This document shows, one piece after another, positions 1-7,484 of a DNA stretch of 64,000 nucleotides (position 1 is its first letter; every line of letters begins with the position of its first letter). The DNA is from Colwellia psychrerythraea 34H (GTDB taxonomy: Bacteria > Pseudomonadota > Gammaproteobacteria > Enterobacterales > Alteromonadaceae): assembly GCF_000012325.1 (NCBI RefSeq), contig NC_003910.7, positions 2,852,001 to 2,916,000 on the forward strand, written 5' to 3'. The notes under the pieces were generated by a model. The model was not told the origin of the DNA. It was given only the letters and a program-made list of their open reading frames with translations, and made no database searches. The translations under genes and the position numbers were made by a program.

Positions 1-266
1 ACTGTTTTTATTTCAATACCGTAAACATAAGGTGTTTCTAATTCAGATGACGCTATTTTGACTATCTGATCAGATAAATCCATCCATATAGCCGCGGGTA
101 AATTCAGTTTTAATCTTTCTGACACTAAAGTAATACTTCTATTGGCTTCAACTAATAAAGAGGACTTTACAACTTTATAGTCATAAGCTCCTTTCGTAAT
201 TAACACAATACTGACCAGAATGGTCGACATTACAATCAATCGAAATTTAATACTCAAGTTAGACAA
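1..266 (-). CDS. N-terminal part of a membrane sensor/signalling protein (runs off the window)
   Basis: Only about 88 codons are inside the window, and the rest lies beyond the left edge. A TTG start at 266 is chosen because tandem stops close the frame just upstream and a GGAG lies ahead of it. The start region encodes one hydrophobic helix (about residues 8-23), then an extracytoplasmic stretch with the pattern LNLPAAIWMDLSDQI. That pattern resembles the sensory domain that precedes HAMP in histidine kinases and GGDEF/EAL proteins. The output domain is not visible, so the class cannot be decided. It is probably the chromosomal gene flanking the cassette array. Confidence 0.55.
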   Translation of the reverse strand, partial: MSNLSIKFRLIVMSTILVSIVLITKGAYDYKVVKSSLLVEANRSITLVSERLKLNLPAAIWMDLSDQIVKIASSELETPYVYGIEIKT

Positions 267-704
267 AATCTTGATAAGTTATTACTCCAAAGCTTAGTTT
301 ATGACCATGTTATTAAGGTCATAGATAAATTTACCGTCATTATTTTAATATTTAAATGCTAATAACTCAGTTGTACACGACCGTGTGTTAATAGACATTA
401 AACATAGTGAATTGCATTGCTAAGTGTTTTAGTGGCTTTAATAGAAACTAGAGCATCGATCGTGCTAGTAAAACCGGCTGAATCAGAAGTCACATAGGTA
501 CTCATAAGTATTATGTTTGTATGTCAAATATCACTAATAAAGTAACGACTAACAATCGACAATTAGTATTAATCCAAAAGAATTAGGGCTTTAGTGCTAG
601 TACTTCCGGTGAGGAAGGTTTAAGAGGTTATTGGAATAAGAGCTAAAATTAAGTCATCTAATATGATTTCTACCCCTGAGGAGATATTAGATTTAACAGC
701 CAAC
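267..704. other. non-coding stretch between the sensor gene and the cassette array
   Basis: No reading frame with plausible coding character was seen on either strand. A short CTTCC/GGAAG hairpin lies near 620-637 without a T tract. The stretch probably mixes the promoter of the leftward sensor gene with decayed cassette sequence. Confidence 0.5.
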
Positions 705-816
705 GGGACAGCTCGGAGTAGACTTTAGAGTGATAATGTCCATTTAAATTGTTGGATATAATAAGCAACACTGGACATGAGCAACTGCTTTTGTCCTTGT
801 TAAAAGACTTGTTAGA
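705..816 (-). other. attC-like recombination site (last cassette, degenerate)
   Basis: The R'' side is clear: TCTAACAAG overlaps the stop codon of the DUF302 gene, and an inner AGCAGTTG segment resembles the other sites. The expected GCGTTA end on the far side is poor, so the left limit is approximate. This is the outermost cassette boundary seen. Confidence 0.5.
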
Positions 817-1207
817 CGCTGACTACTTGGATGTCATGACGTGCTTTAATGTATGCAGGGTTATTATATGAAAGCCAAACTTTTTTTTCTGAATCTTCTG
901 TAATTAGAACTTTTTGCGGGAGATCAATTGCTGCATTTTGAGCACACAGCATTAATGGGGTACCAATCTTAGGGTTACCAAAAATAATAACTTCCGTTGC
1001 CCTTAGTTCCAAATTCACATTAGAGGCATTTTTTTTATGATCAATTCTGGCAAATAGTGTTAACCCTTTATCCTTTATTATGGACTCAAACCTATCAGCA
1101 GTTTCTTTAGCTGAGTATTCACTTTCAAGTGTAATCAAGCTTTCTTCCGCACTAACATAAGAAGAAGCGACTAAGATAAAAATTGCAAAAGACATAACTC
1201 TAATCAT
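812..1207 (-). CDS. exported DUF302 domain protein (cassette gene)
   Basis: A 131-residue protein with an N-terminal signal peptide (residues 1-20, ending SYVSA) followed by a DUF302 domain. The diagnostic stretches are FARIDHKKNA and LRATEVIIFGNPKIGTPLM (about residues 52-86). DUF302 proteins are small alpha/beta proteins of unclear function, often exported and common in accessory DNA. The stop codon is embedded in the following attC core, as in a true gene cassette, and it has no operon partner. The family call is firm; the function is unknown. Confidence 0.8.
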   Translation of the reverse strand: MIRVMSFAIFILVASSYVSAEESLITLESEYSAKETADRFESIIKDKGLTLFARIDHKKNASNVNLELRATEVIIFGNPKIGTPLMLCAQNAAIDLPQKVLITEDSEKKVWLSYNNPAYIKARHDIQVVSV

Positions 1208-1253
1208 AATTTTCCCTATTTATTATTTGATGCTGCTGAGATTAATCAATAAA

Positions 1254-1328
1254 CGTCTAATGCCCAAATAAAGGACTCAGTAATAAGTTGGCTATAACAT
1301 TAAGACTCGAAGCCTAGCAAATTGTTAC
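1254..1328 (-). other. attC-like site between cassettes
   Basis: On the minus strand it runs from GGTAACAA at the end of the upstream gene to GGGCATTAGACG. An inner ATAGCCAACT segment is shared with other sites of the array. The GCATTA end departs by one base from the usual GCGTTA. Confidence 0.6.
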
Positions 1329-1759
1329 CTGGCTTTGTTAGTTTTCTTGTTTGCAGCGATACTTGCATCTAGACCAACAACAAATTTTTTTAATTCTATT
1401 AATGATACATTTTCACTGTCAGTAACTTGTGATTTATAGCTATTTACTGCTTTATAAAAAACGTTATCAGCTTTTTTAGTAAAATCTAATTTTTCATATA
1501 AAAGCCCTAAACGAAGGTATGATAATGCAAGGCTAGCTGGGCCTGTTTTATGCAATAGTTCACTAGAGCGATCTGATTCTTGCAGTCTGATTACAGATTC
1601 CATGGCATAAATGCCTACTTCAGGTGAGCTATTTACATATTTTTTATAAGAAATATCTATTTCATTGAGTAAAAAGTCAGGTGAAATATTATTAGCCAGG
1701 CTAAAGTTTGAAGTCATTGCGGTAAGTACAATTAGCGTAGATTTAATGAACATATTCAT
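1325..1759 (-). CDS. exported hypothetical protein with TPR-like helix pair
   Basis: A 144-residue protein with a signal peptide (residues 1-22, ending NFSLA). A segment around residues 78-110 reads LALSYLRLGLLYEK followed by ADNVFYKAVNSY, the spacing of a tetratricopeptide repeat. No enzyme motif is visible. A secreted TPR-like protein would suggest protein-protein contact in the periplasm, but that is inference. No clear attC separates it from the small gene upstream, so the two may share one cassette. Confidence 0.6.
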   Translation of the reverse strand: MNMFIKSTLIVLTAMTSNFSLANNISPDFLLNEIDISYKKYVNSSPEVGIYAMESVIRLQESDRSSELLHKTGPASLALSYLRLGLLYEKLDFTKKADNVFYKAVNSYKSQVTDSENVSLIELKKFVVGLDASIAANKKTNKAR

Positions 1760-1849
1760 ATTAATTTCCTTATTAAATACATGATATTGCTAAACACCGT
1801 AGCAGCTTTTAGCCCTTGTGATTTCTTGATAGAAGTTCATTATTACTTA

Positions 1850-2044
1850 CTACGTACCAGCCATATTAAACATAAAAAATGCAAAGGCACCAAGTGATAT
1901 ACAACCAACAACAACAACTATAGCCGTAAGAGTTTTAGATTGTGACATTGAGCCTATGAGTGCAAACCACCATTCAAATTCCAATGCCTCTTTTATAGTA
2001 AATGAGCTAGGCATTTCTTTCATTCTTGATTTGTTATCATCCAT
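1850..2044 (-). CDS. small single-pass membrane protein, unknown
   Basis: A 64-residue protein with a charged N-terminus and one strong transmembrane segment near the C-terminus (about residues 37-61, AIVVVVGCISLGAFAFFMF). No family is recognised. It lies between an attC-like site on its upstream side and a stretch without a convincing attC downstream. It may therefore be the first gene of a two-gene cassette with the exported TPR-like protein. Coding status rests on length and context only. Confidence 0.45.
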   Translation of the reverse strand: MDDNKSRMKEMPSSFTIKEALEFEWWFALIGSMSQSKTLTAIVVVVGCISLGAFAFFMFNMAGT

Positions 2045-2083
2045 AATTCAATTCCTAATGTTGATGATCTTCTTATGCTGCTA

Positions 2084-2176
2084 GCACCTCACCAAGAGGC
2101 AAATAATATTGAGTTAAAATAAGCGACACAGTAGCAAGAGCCTGTTGTTTTTAGAACTAATAATTTCCTTGTTAGT
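2084..2176 (-). other. attC-like site between cassettes
   Basis: On the minus strand ACTAACAAGG overlaps the end of the GrpB gene, and the far end is a degenerate GCCTCTTGGTG. The inner part contains AACAACAGGCTC and GTCGCTTATTTT, in the same layout as neighbouring sites. Confidence 0.55.
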
Positions 2177-2702
2177 TGTCAAACCACTCAAGCGCTAATT
2201 TTTCATGTTTGTTTATAAAAGAGGTTTTCAGTGTCATATAGACATTGATATCGTTATCGCTTTTAGAAACAGCCTCACTTTTAAGAGAACCATACTCTGA
2301 AGCTATTATAGGGTGTGCAATTAAGTACGCTTTAAATACCTTATGCCGATGTAAGTTCAAATCACTACTCTGGAACGCATGCACATGGTGGCTACGTTGA
2401 TTGCCACCTTTTTGAAAGTAGCGCCTACCTGAAATACCATTTTCACCTTTGATTGTATAACCAAGTGCAGCAATATTTTTATCTGCTGCATCGAGCCCTT
2501 CAAGGTTTGAAACTTCAATTAGAATATCAACGATTGGTTTTGCTGATAAACCAATTACGGAAGTACTGCCGATATGATCGATTTTTACAGCATTATTACC
2601 GATCGCTTGGGTTAGAGCTACTTTTTCAATTTCAAAAATATTCTTCCAATTTGGATCGTAATCAACTACTTCAATAACTCTATTACTCAAATGGTTCTCC
2701 AT
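2172..2702 (-). CDS. GrpB/UPF0157 family protein (nucleotidyltransferase fold), cassette gene
   Basis: A 176-residue protein matching the GrpB (UPF0157) family across its length. The hallmarks are YDPNWKNIFEIEK near the N-terminus, DHIGSTSVIGLSAKPIVDI (about residues 42-60) and the RSHHVHAF segment around 104-111. The GS-T/S-pattern followed by an acidic KPIVDI strand is the polymerase-beta-like nucleotidyltransferase signature. Substrates are not known for most members. GrpB genes are recurrent integron cargo, and the flanking attC sites support this here. Length fits the family. Confidence 0.85.
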   Translation of the reverse strand: MENHLSNRVIEVVDYDPNWKNIFEIEKVALTQAIGNNAVKIDHIGSTSVIGLSAKPIVDILIEVSNLEGLDAADKNIAALGYTIKGENGISGRRYFQKGGNQRSHHVHAFQSSDLNLHRHKVFKAYLIAHPIIASEYGSLKSEAVSKSDNDINVYMTLKTSFINKHEKLALEWFDN

Positions 2703-2708
2703 TGGAAA

Positions 2709-2797
2709 CTAACGCCTTGCTAAGCGGAAAATAATGGTTGGCTATAATCGCGAAACGATGACCCACTGTTATTTTCAGTTTAAGCAACACGTTATAT
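2709..2797 (-). other. attC site
   Basis: A well-formed site. On the minus strand it opens with ATATAACG just after the upstream gene and closes with AAGGCGTTAG. Inner arms AACAGTGGGT and ATAGCCAACC can pair imperfectly around the centre. It is about 89 bp long. Confidence 0.8.
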
Positions 2798-2806
2798 TAA
2801 AATTTA

Positions 2807-3409
2807 TTAAAATGAGTAATTAACGCCTAAATTCAAACTATCCCAGCTTCCTGATTTTTGATATTTATCGAAATCAGGTAGCACTTGATAATCAACAAAA
2901 ACACTAAATTGGTTATATATTTGATAATTAAGACCCACGCCATAACTAAAACCATCTGTGTTTTCAGAATACTGATGAGGATAAGTTACACTTGTGTTTC
3001 CACTTAAATCAGTATGGAACTCTAAAGTGGTTATTTCAGTTTTTGTTTTAGTATATCCGGCTAGTGCATAAACATTAAACGCTTCAGTTATAGAATATGA
3101 TGCCTTTGCGAGTATGTGCCCTTGGTAATCTAAATCTTGTTTGTATTTTTTATCTTCAAATCCAGGTTCGAGTAAGTTAAATGAATAGCCTGATGTACCT
3201 TTATGAAGTCTAGTCTCAATAGAAAATATGTCGTTAATCTTATATCCAGCAATTGCACCTGCTGATTTAAATTCTCTACTTTGATATATCGAAATTGTTT
3301 GAGAATTATATAACGCGCCTATGTACCAACCATTTCTTTCTTCAGCGAGTGCGGTTGAAGCATAAGTTGATGCCAAAATGCACATAGTAAAAGATAATGC
3401 TTTTTTCAT
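2807..3409 (-). CDS. outer-membrane beta-barrel protein (OmpA/OmpW-like small porin family)
   Basis: A 200-residue protein with a signal peptide (residues 1-22, ending STALA). Alternating aromatic/polar strands follow: GWYIGALYNS, FSIETRLHKG, HILAKASYSI, FNVYALAGYTK, GFSYGVGLNYQI and FSVFVDYQVL. It ends in the terminal aromatic SLNLGVNYSF expected of an outer-membrane barrel, consistent with an eight-stranded outer-membrane-beta-barrel domain. It may interact with the surface or environment; no substrate can be inferred. It is flanked on both sides by good attC sites. Confidence 0.75.
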   Translation of the reverse strand: MKKALSFTMCILASTYASTALAEERNGWYIGALYNSQTISIYQSREFKSAGAIAGYKINDIFSIETRLHKGTSGYSFNLLEPGFEDKKYKQDLDYQGHILAKASYSITEAFNVYALAGYTKTKTEITTLEFHTDLSGNTSVTYPHQYSENTDGFSYGVGLNYQIYNQFSVFVDYQVLPDFDKYQKSGSWDSLNLGVNYSF

Positions 3410-3461
3410 GTTAAGTCCTTTTAGTTTTACTCGATAATATTACCGAATAATTGATTAAATT

Positions 3462-3556
3462 TAACGTCCTGTTAACAATTTAGATGTCATTGTCTAGAAT
3501 AAGCGTTGAAGGAGCAAAAGCCAACAGTTATCTGTTCTTGTAAACGACTTGTTAGA
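3462..3556 (-). other. attC site
   Basis: On the minus strand it runs from TCTAACAAGTCG to TTAACAGGACGTTA, with inner AACTGTTGGCTTTTGCTCC. The S41 gene's stop codon lies at its right edge. About 95 bp. Confidence 0.8.
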
Positions 3557-4895
3557 TTTTTTCTTTCAACTTTTTAATAGCGCTATAAAGAACAATATCT
3601 TTTTCTGATCTCAGATGTTCAGGCATACGATCAATAATAACTTGTGGAGTAATTCCATAGCCTACAAATTCCCTCCCGTCTGGGTATGTATCTCTTTTAG
3701 TACAAATTCTGAAAGATCCGCCCCCGGGTAAATCAAAGAAAATTGGCTGTCCCGTACTGCCATATGTGTTTTCACCAAGGGTAGTAAAGTGTTTTAGCTT
3801 ATCAGCATAGATTAAAAAATCCTCTGCTGCTGAGGCTGTATTCCTCCCAATCAACACGTAGGTAGGTACAATATGACTATTTTCTTTCGCTTTGAGCGAT
3901 TCCATAGCTCCTGACTCCCACGCATTATCTTGGGCATAAATTTTATATTTTCCACTATAGTTTCCCCATGCTTTAAACGCAGCAATATGTTTTCTGTTTT
4001 TCCAAATCGAGCCCTCTAACCCTTTATTAGTAAAGTGGGATAATATTTCAGCTGCAATACTTGAATTACCGCCACCATTAAACCTTAGATCAATAATTAG
4101 TCCCCTAGATTGTTTAATTTCATCATAAACATCATTGAAGTCTTGCAGGATTTTTTTATCATGAAACCCATTAAGAGCGATGTAGGCTATCTTATGATCC
4201 AACCACTTAAACTCAAATAACTCTCCATTGGATTTGGGTAGTTTTAACGACACTTTATCTATTTTTTGATGTCGTGAATTTCTAGTAAGAGTTAAGTCTT
4301 TGAGCTCCCCTAAAGGAGTTTTTATTGTAAAATTAACTTTGCTATCAGGTGCTCCACCTAATAAATTTCTTACACCGTCGTTCCACAAAATATGCTCGGT
4401 TGAGCTAGCAATATAAGGCATAACATTAGCTTTTAAATGAGTTTCTAATTTGACACCTTCAACAGAAATAATGGTAGAGCCTAAGGGAATTTCAGCTTGA
4501 AGTTCCCTTTTTACTTTAGTAACTACAGCTTGCTGATTAGCCTCGGTTAAACTTAAGGCTGGCCAATCTACATAGTTAGAAGAAAGTCCTTTTGGTAGGT
4601 AAATATTAGTATGTCCATCGTGCAATAAAGCATTGAACTTCATAAGCTCACGATAATACTCATAAGTTGTTTCAGTAGCTAAAACTTTAGGAATATATTC
4701 TCTATATGCGCTATCAAAATCTAAGTCCGGTACTTGATCAAAATACGCAAAGTTGTAACTCGCTTCTTTCCAAAATAATGACAAACCATATAATTTATCT
4801 TCGTTTGATAAATTATATGGTGGATTTACAACCTCTTTGGCAGAAACAGAAATAGATACAATTAACAAAGATGCTAATAATGCCTTTTTAATCAT
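3552..4895 (-). CDS. exported S41-family (tail-specific/CPP-type) serine peptidase
   Basis: A 447-residue protein with a signal peptide (residues 1-19, ending SVSA). A PDZ-like region lies around 120-150 (IPLGSTIISVEGVKL). The S41 catalytic core contains GLIIDLRFNGGGNSS (about 264-278) and GRNTASAAEDF, with the likely catalytic Ser near 355. GENTYGSTGQ and the FVGYGITPQV C-terminal strand also fit S41. The family cleaves C-terminal peptides in the periplasm. It is a single gene between two attC sites and at 1.34 kb large for a cassette gene. Substrate unknown. Confidence 0.85.
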   Translation of the reverse strand: MIKKALLASLLIVSISVSAKEVVNPPYNLSNEDKLYGLSLFWKEASYNFAYFDQVPDLDFDSAYREYIPKVLATETTYEYYRELMKFNALLHDGHTNIYLPKGLSSNYVDWPALSLTEANQQAVVTKVKRELQAEIPLGSTIISVEGVKLETHLKANVMPYIASSTEHILWNDGVRNLLGGAPDSKVNFTIKTPLGELKDLTLTRNSRHQKIDKVSLKLPKSNGELFEFKWLDHKIAYIALNGFHDKKILQDFNDVYDEIKQSRGLIIDLRFNGGGNSSIAAEILSHFTNKGLEGSIWKNRKHIAAFKAWGNYSGKYKIYAQDNAWESGAMESLKAKENSHIVPTYVLIGRNTASAAEDFLIYADKLKHFTTLGENTYGSTGQPIFFDLPGGGSFRICTKRDTYPDGREFVGYGITPQVIIDRMPEHLRSEKDIVLYSAIKKLKEKI

Positions 4896-4942
4896 TTAAA
4901 CTATCCTTAGTAGTTTGAAACGCTGATGTAATCACGAACAAT

Positions 4943-5037
4943 CCAACGCCCATTTAAGGGGTTGATAATTGTTTGCTAAAATGGTGAAGCGGAACCGAAC
5001 AAAATATTAGCAGTATTGCTTTAAATTTTTGTTAGCT
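4943..5037 (-). other. attC site
   Basis: On the minus strand it runs from GCTAACAAAAATTT to AAATGGGCGTTGGA. The two ends pair over several bases and the centre holds GTTCGGTTCCGC. About 95 bp; one of the clearest sites. Confidence 0.85.
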
Positions 5038-5054
5038 GCATGCAGACACCCAAC

Positions 5055-5450
5055 TCAATTTATGAAATAACCAACAGGTAGCCATTGGCCACTATTTTTA
5101 CTTAGGGTTAAAGTTTCTGTAGACGATTTTTTGTTTTGAAACTCTGTTTTAAATTGAATAACCAGGTATTTACCATCTGGAACACCAGGGAGTGTTGAAT
5201 ATTTTTTAGCACTTAACTCTGCTCGTGAAGTAACTTTACCTAATGGAATACGAATCCCCTTGAGGATACTCTCCCATTTATTTTGTGATAGTTGTGACTT
5301 AAAAAATGAGCCTGCTTTTTGCCAACTTTCACCATATTGCCCTGCATCTATAATGTTAAGCCATTCTTGAGCAGCACTTGAACCTGACATTGGGTTCGCC
5401 CAAGCAACAGATGAGATGCATAGAGATAAAATTAGTATTAGTTTTTTCAT
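5055..5450 (-). CDS. exported DUF4019 domain protein, cassette gene
   Basis: A 131-residue protein with a signal peptide (residues 1-18, ending SVAWA). The DUF4019 pattern follows: AAQEWLNIIDAGQYGESWQ (about 26-44), then KWESILKGIRIPLG and a C-terminal GQWLPVGYFIN. DUF4019 resembles the cystatin/NTF2-like fold and is exported; its function is unknown. The attC downstream is intact, while the one upstream is split by the IS110 element. Confidence 0.8.
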   Translation of the reverse strand: MKKLILILSLCISSVAWANPMSGSSAAQEWLNIIDAGQYGESWQKAGSFFKSQLSQNKWESILKGIRIPLGKVTSRAELSAKKYSTLPGVPDGKYLVIQFKTEFQNKKSSTETLTLSKNSGQWLPVGYFIN

Positions 5451-5510
5451 GATAATTCCTTTTATACTTGAGTTGATTGTAATTGCTGAACATTAAAGTA
5501 CAACAAAGGC

Positions 5511-5576
5511 CACGTTAAGGGAAAATTTATAGATGACTAAAATGTTGAACGGAGTGAAACAGGCAACTGTAAACAG
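5511..5576 (-). other. larger fragment of an attC site split by the IS110 element
   Basis: On the minus strand the fragment starts at ACAAGCTGTTTACAG and ends at CCCTTAACGTGG. Joining it to the TATA left on the other side of the IS restores TATAACAAGCTG, the usual attC R'' core. The remaining bases of this site are at 6788-6797. Confidence 0.75.
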
Positions 5577-5584
5577 CTTGTATG

Positions 5585-5590
5585 GATAAT
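5585..5590 (+). promoter_or_regulatory. -10 half of the predicted circle-junction promoter
   Basis: GATAAT in the left end. When the element circularises it would sit 17 bp after the TTGACA at 6771-6776 in the right end, making a near-consensus sigma-70 promoter facing the bridge RNA and transposase. Confidence 0.65.
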
Positions 5591-5629
5591 ACATCCATCT
5601 TTTTTATTCTTTTCAAACCAGTTTAGGTA

Positions 5630-5800
5630 AAGTGAGGCCCAAGCTTTAGCAGCAACTAAAGCCTTTTTGTACGGCAGTTCGATTGAGCAAAGGCTCCTCT
5701 ATTGAGAGACCGATAACAAGATGGAACGCCGTATAAAACTCCAAGCACTAAACTCGGATAGTCAACTGGGCCTCGAGCCCGAATAGCAAGGCAGAGTCAG
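5630..5800 (+). ncRNA. predicted bridge RNA (seekRNA) of the IS110 element
   Basis: Three successive stem-loops lie in the 5' non-coding end. The first is GCTTTAG/CTAAAGC (5643-5662). The second is closed by TACGGC and GCCGTA (5670-5733) and contains ATAACAAG (5713-5720), the exact complement of the target CTTGTTAT. The third holds ATAGTCA (5758-5764), identical to the element's right end just before the core, then a GGGC/GCCC hairpin (5768-5780), then AATAGCAAG. This matches the target loop and donor loop order of IS621-type bridge RNAs. A left-target guide is not evident. RNA ends are approximate. Confidence 0.7.
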
Positions 5801-5806
5801 CTTATT

Positions 5807-6760
5807 ATGAATACACAAATTAATCAAAATGAAATTAACGTCGGTGTCGATACCGGTAAAACTCAACTCGACATTTACATACGTCCCTTAGGTATCTATT
5901 TCACCGTGACTAATGATGAAGATGGCATCAAAACAGCCATGACTGAAATAAAAAAGCACAAGGTAACTCGTGTTGTTATTGAAGCAACAGGACGATTAGA
6001 GCAAGCCTTTATCATGGCCTGTGCAAAAGCTAAAATCCCCTTTGTTATTGCCAACCCTGTCAATATTAAACGATTTGCTGGAGCGATAAATCAAAAGGCC
6101 AAAACAGACAAACTTGATGCACAATTAATTGCCCATTATGCGGAGGCTATCAAGCCTACGTTGTCGCAACTAAAACCAGAGCAGATAAGGCTGATGAGCG
6201 ACTTATTATCTCGTCGACGACAACTCATGGACATGCAAACGATGGAGAAGAATCGTCTGCAAATAATGCCAAAGGAAATTACGTCATCCATTAAACCAGT
6301 GCTAACGGTGCTGAAAAATCAGTTAGAGAAAATTGATAATAAAATACATAAACTAATTGAAAGTTGTGACGAATATAAAATCAAAAATGACATAATACAG
6401 AGCGCACCTGGTGTCGGAAAAGTAGTTGCATTTAACTTAATTAGTGAGATGCCAGAGCTTGGTTACATCAACAATAAAGAAGCAGCATCCTTAGTTGGAG
6501 TCGCTCCGTTTAACCGAGAAAGTGGATCGTATAAAGGCAAGCGAATGATACGTGGTGGCCGTTCACAAATTAGAACCGCAATGTATATGGCTATGATGTC
6601 AGCGATTCAATGTAATCCAACATTTAAAACACTATATCAACGATTAGTTGCGGTAGGTAAACCCAAGAAAGTAGCGATAATAGCGTGCATTAGGAAGCTC
6701 GTTATCACGCTAAATTCTATGGTGAGAGATGGTGTTTATTGGGATCCGAAAATGAATTAA
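5807..6760 (+). CDS. IS110-family RNA-guided transposase (DEDD recombinase)
   Basis: A 317-residue protein. The N-terminal RuvC-like DEDD domain has D15 (VGVDTGKT), E59 (VVIEATG), D101 and D104 (AKTDKLDAQLIAHY). A central helical region spans about 120-190. The C-terminal Tnp domain has SAPGVGKVVAF (199-209) and GVAPFNRESGSYKGKR, where S239 or S241 would be the catalytic serine. Length is slightly below the usual 320-400. The gene looks intact, so the element is potentially active. It reads opposite to the cassettes. The enzyme would act on the CT core under guidance from the upstream bridge RNA. Confidence 0.93.
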   Translation: MNTQINQNEINVGVDTGKTQLDIYIRPLGIYFTVTNDEDGIKTAMTEIKKHKVTRVVIEATGRLEQAFIMACAKAKIPFVIANPVNIKRFAGAINQKAKTDKLDAQLIAHYAEAIKPTLSQLKPEQIRLMSDLLSRRRQLMDMQTMEKNRLQIMPKEITSSIKPVLTVLKNQLEKIDNKIHKLIESCDEYKIKNDIIQSAPGVGKVVAFNLISEMPELGYINNKEAASLVGVAPFNRESGSYKGKRMIRGGRSQIRTAMYMAMMSAIQCNPTFKTLYQRLVAVGKPKKVAIIACIRKLVITLNSMVRDGVYWDPKMN

Positions 6761-6770
6761 CTCTTAGGGT

Positions 6771-6787
6771 TTGACACCATAGTCACT
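6771..6787 (+). promoter_or_regulatory. -35 half of the circle-junction promoter and right end of the IS
   Basis: TTGACA (6771-6776) is a perfect -35 box pointing out of the right end. Across the joined ends the spacer to GATAAT is CCATAGTCACT plus TGTATG, exactly 17 bp. In the inserted state it points into the neighbouring cassette's 3' end, so it would yield at most antisense transcription. Confidence 0.65.
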
Positions 6788-6797
6788 TGTTATACTA

Positions 6798-7385
6798 CTA
6801 AAACGGGGTGAAATTTACATTGTAAAAAAACGCATTACCATTTTTTTCAAATGATGAATAATTTGTTTCTGCAAAATGACGAAGTGAATATTCCATGTTT
6901 ACACCAACTGTGCTCTTTTCTGGGTGTATGCAGTTATAACCAATATTTTCCAATAACATAACGGCTGTATTTCCACCCTGAATTTTTGCTTTCATATCTT
7001 TTGAAATGGAGTGATATTTGATACAAATAGCACCGTTGTGTGATGATATATCTGCTGTGTTTTTTTGAATTTCAAACCTTCCAATATTCGGTTCCGAGGC
7101 TCGATAGTTAATAATATATTCAAGAAACTCTTCATTTGAAGAAAATTCAGGTAATTGATGAATAGATATGTTTGCAACAAGTGATTCATTTTTATTAGTG
7201 GCGTGACTCACAAGTGACATCTGATAACCTGATGCTGCCATAACGATCCAATCTCCATTTTGGGGAGGTAATGACTCGACTCCGTAGATACTAATTTCAC
7301 TATGAGGATTCACAATTGGTGCGACAGTTACGCACGAAGTAGTAAAAAACCCGAATACCATTACTATTATTATTATTTTAAACAC
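6798..7385 (-). CDS. putative lipoprotein, cassette gene of unknown function
   Basis: The start is set at GTG 7385, with GGAAAG four bases ahead. The longer ATG frame to 7445 would run into the preceding attC (7402-7484), so it is unlikely. The 195-residue product begins with a hydrophobic segment ending FFTTSC, a lipobox, so it is probably lipid-anchored with the Cys near residue 18. The rest has no recognised domain. The stop codon is followed at once by TATAACAAG, where the IS110 element begins. An envelope location is inferred from the lipobox. Confidence 0.6.
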   Translation of the reverse strand: MFKIIIIVMVFGFFTTSCVTVAPIVNPHSEISIYGVESLPPQNGDWIVMAASGYQMSLVSHATNKNESLVANISIHQLPEFSSNEEFLEYIINYRASEPNIGRFEIQKNTADISSHNGAICIKYHSISKDMKAKIQGGNTAVMLLENIGYNCIHPEKSTVGVNMEYSLRHFAETNYSSFEKNGNAFFYNVNFTPF

Positions 7386-7401
7386 TGAACTTTCCTTGTA
7401 G

Positions 7402-7484
7402 CATAACGCCCTAACAATGACTTTTGACAACCGAATAAAAACCATTAAACCAATTACTTGGATAATAAGTAGCCAGCGTTACGG
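7402..7484 (-). other. attC site
   Basis: On the minus strand it runs from CCGTAACGCTGGC to GTTAGGGCGTTATGC. The GGGCGTTATGC end directly precedes the ribosome-binding site of the lipoprotein gene. About 83 bp. Confidence 0.65.

Larger units (their letters stand above)
5579..6787 (+). mobile_element. IS110-family insertion sequence inserted in an attC core
   Basis: The element is 1,209 bp. It has a 228-bp non-coding left end, one transposase gene and a short right end of about 27 bp. Both junctions carry CTTGT (5577-5581 and 6786-6790), so the crossover fits a CT core dinucleotide as in IS621. Removing the element regenerates AACAGCTTGTTATAC, a normal attC end. The long left end is the layout of the IS110 group, whereas IS1111-type elements carry the RNA in the right end. 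Ends are inferred from the restored attC, not from a database match. Confidence 0.8.

Noticed and set aside
1760..1849. attC between the TPR-like and small membrane genes
   Set aside because: No TAACAAG or GCGTTA core could be found; the genes may share a cassette.
2453..2677. Plus-strand frame opposite the GrpB gene
   Set aside because: Antisense shadow of a gene whose family match is clear.
5643..5667. GCTTTAG/CTAAAGC hairpin followed by CTTTTT, looking like a terminator
   Set aside because: It lies in the IS110 left end, in the position of the bridge RNA's first stem-loop. It would stop the element's own transcript, so the RNA reading is preferred.
5579..6787. Classification as an IS1111-attC element
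   Set aside because: The target site fits, but the non-coding RNA region is upstream of the transposase and the right end is only 27 bp, which is the IS110 layout.
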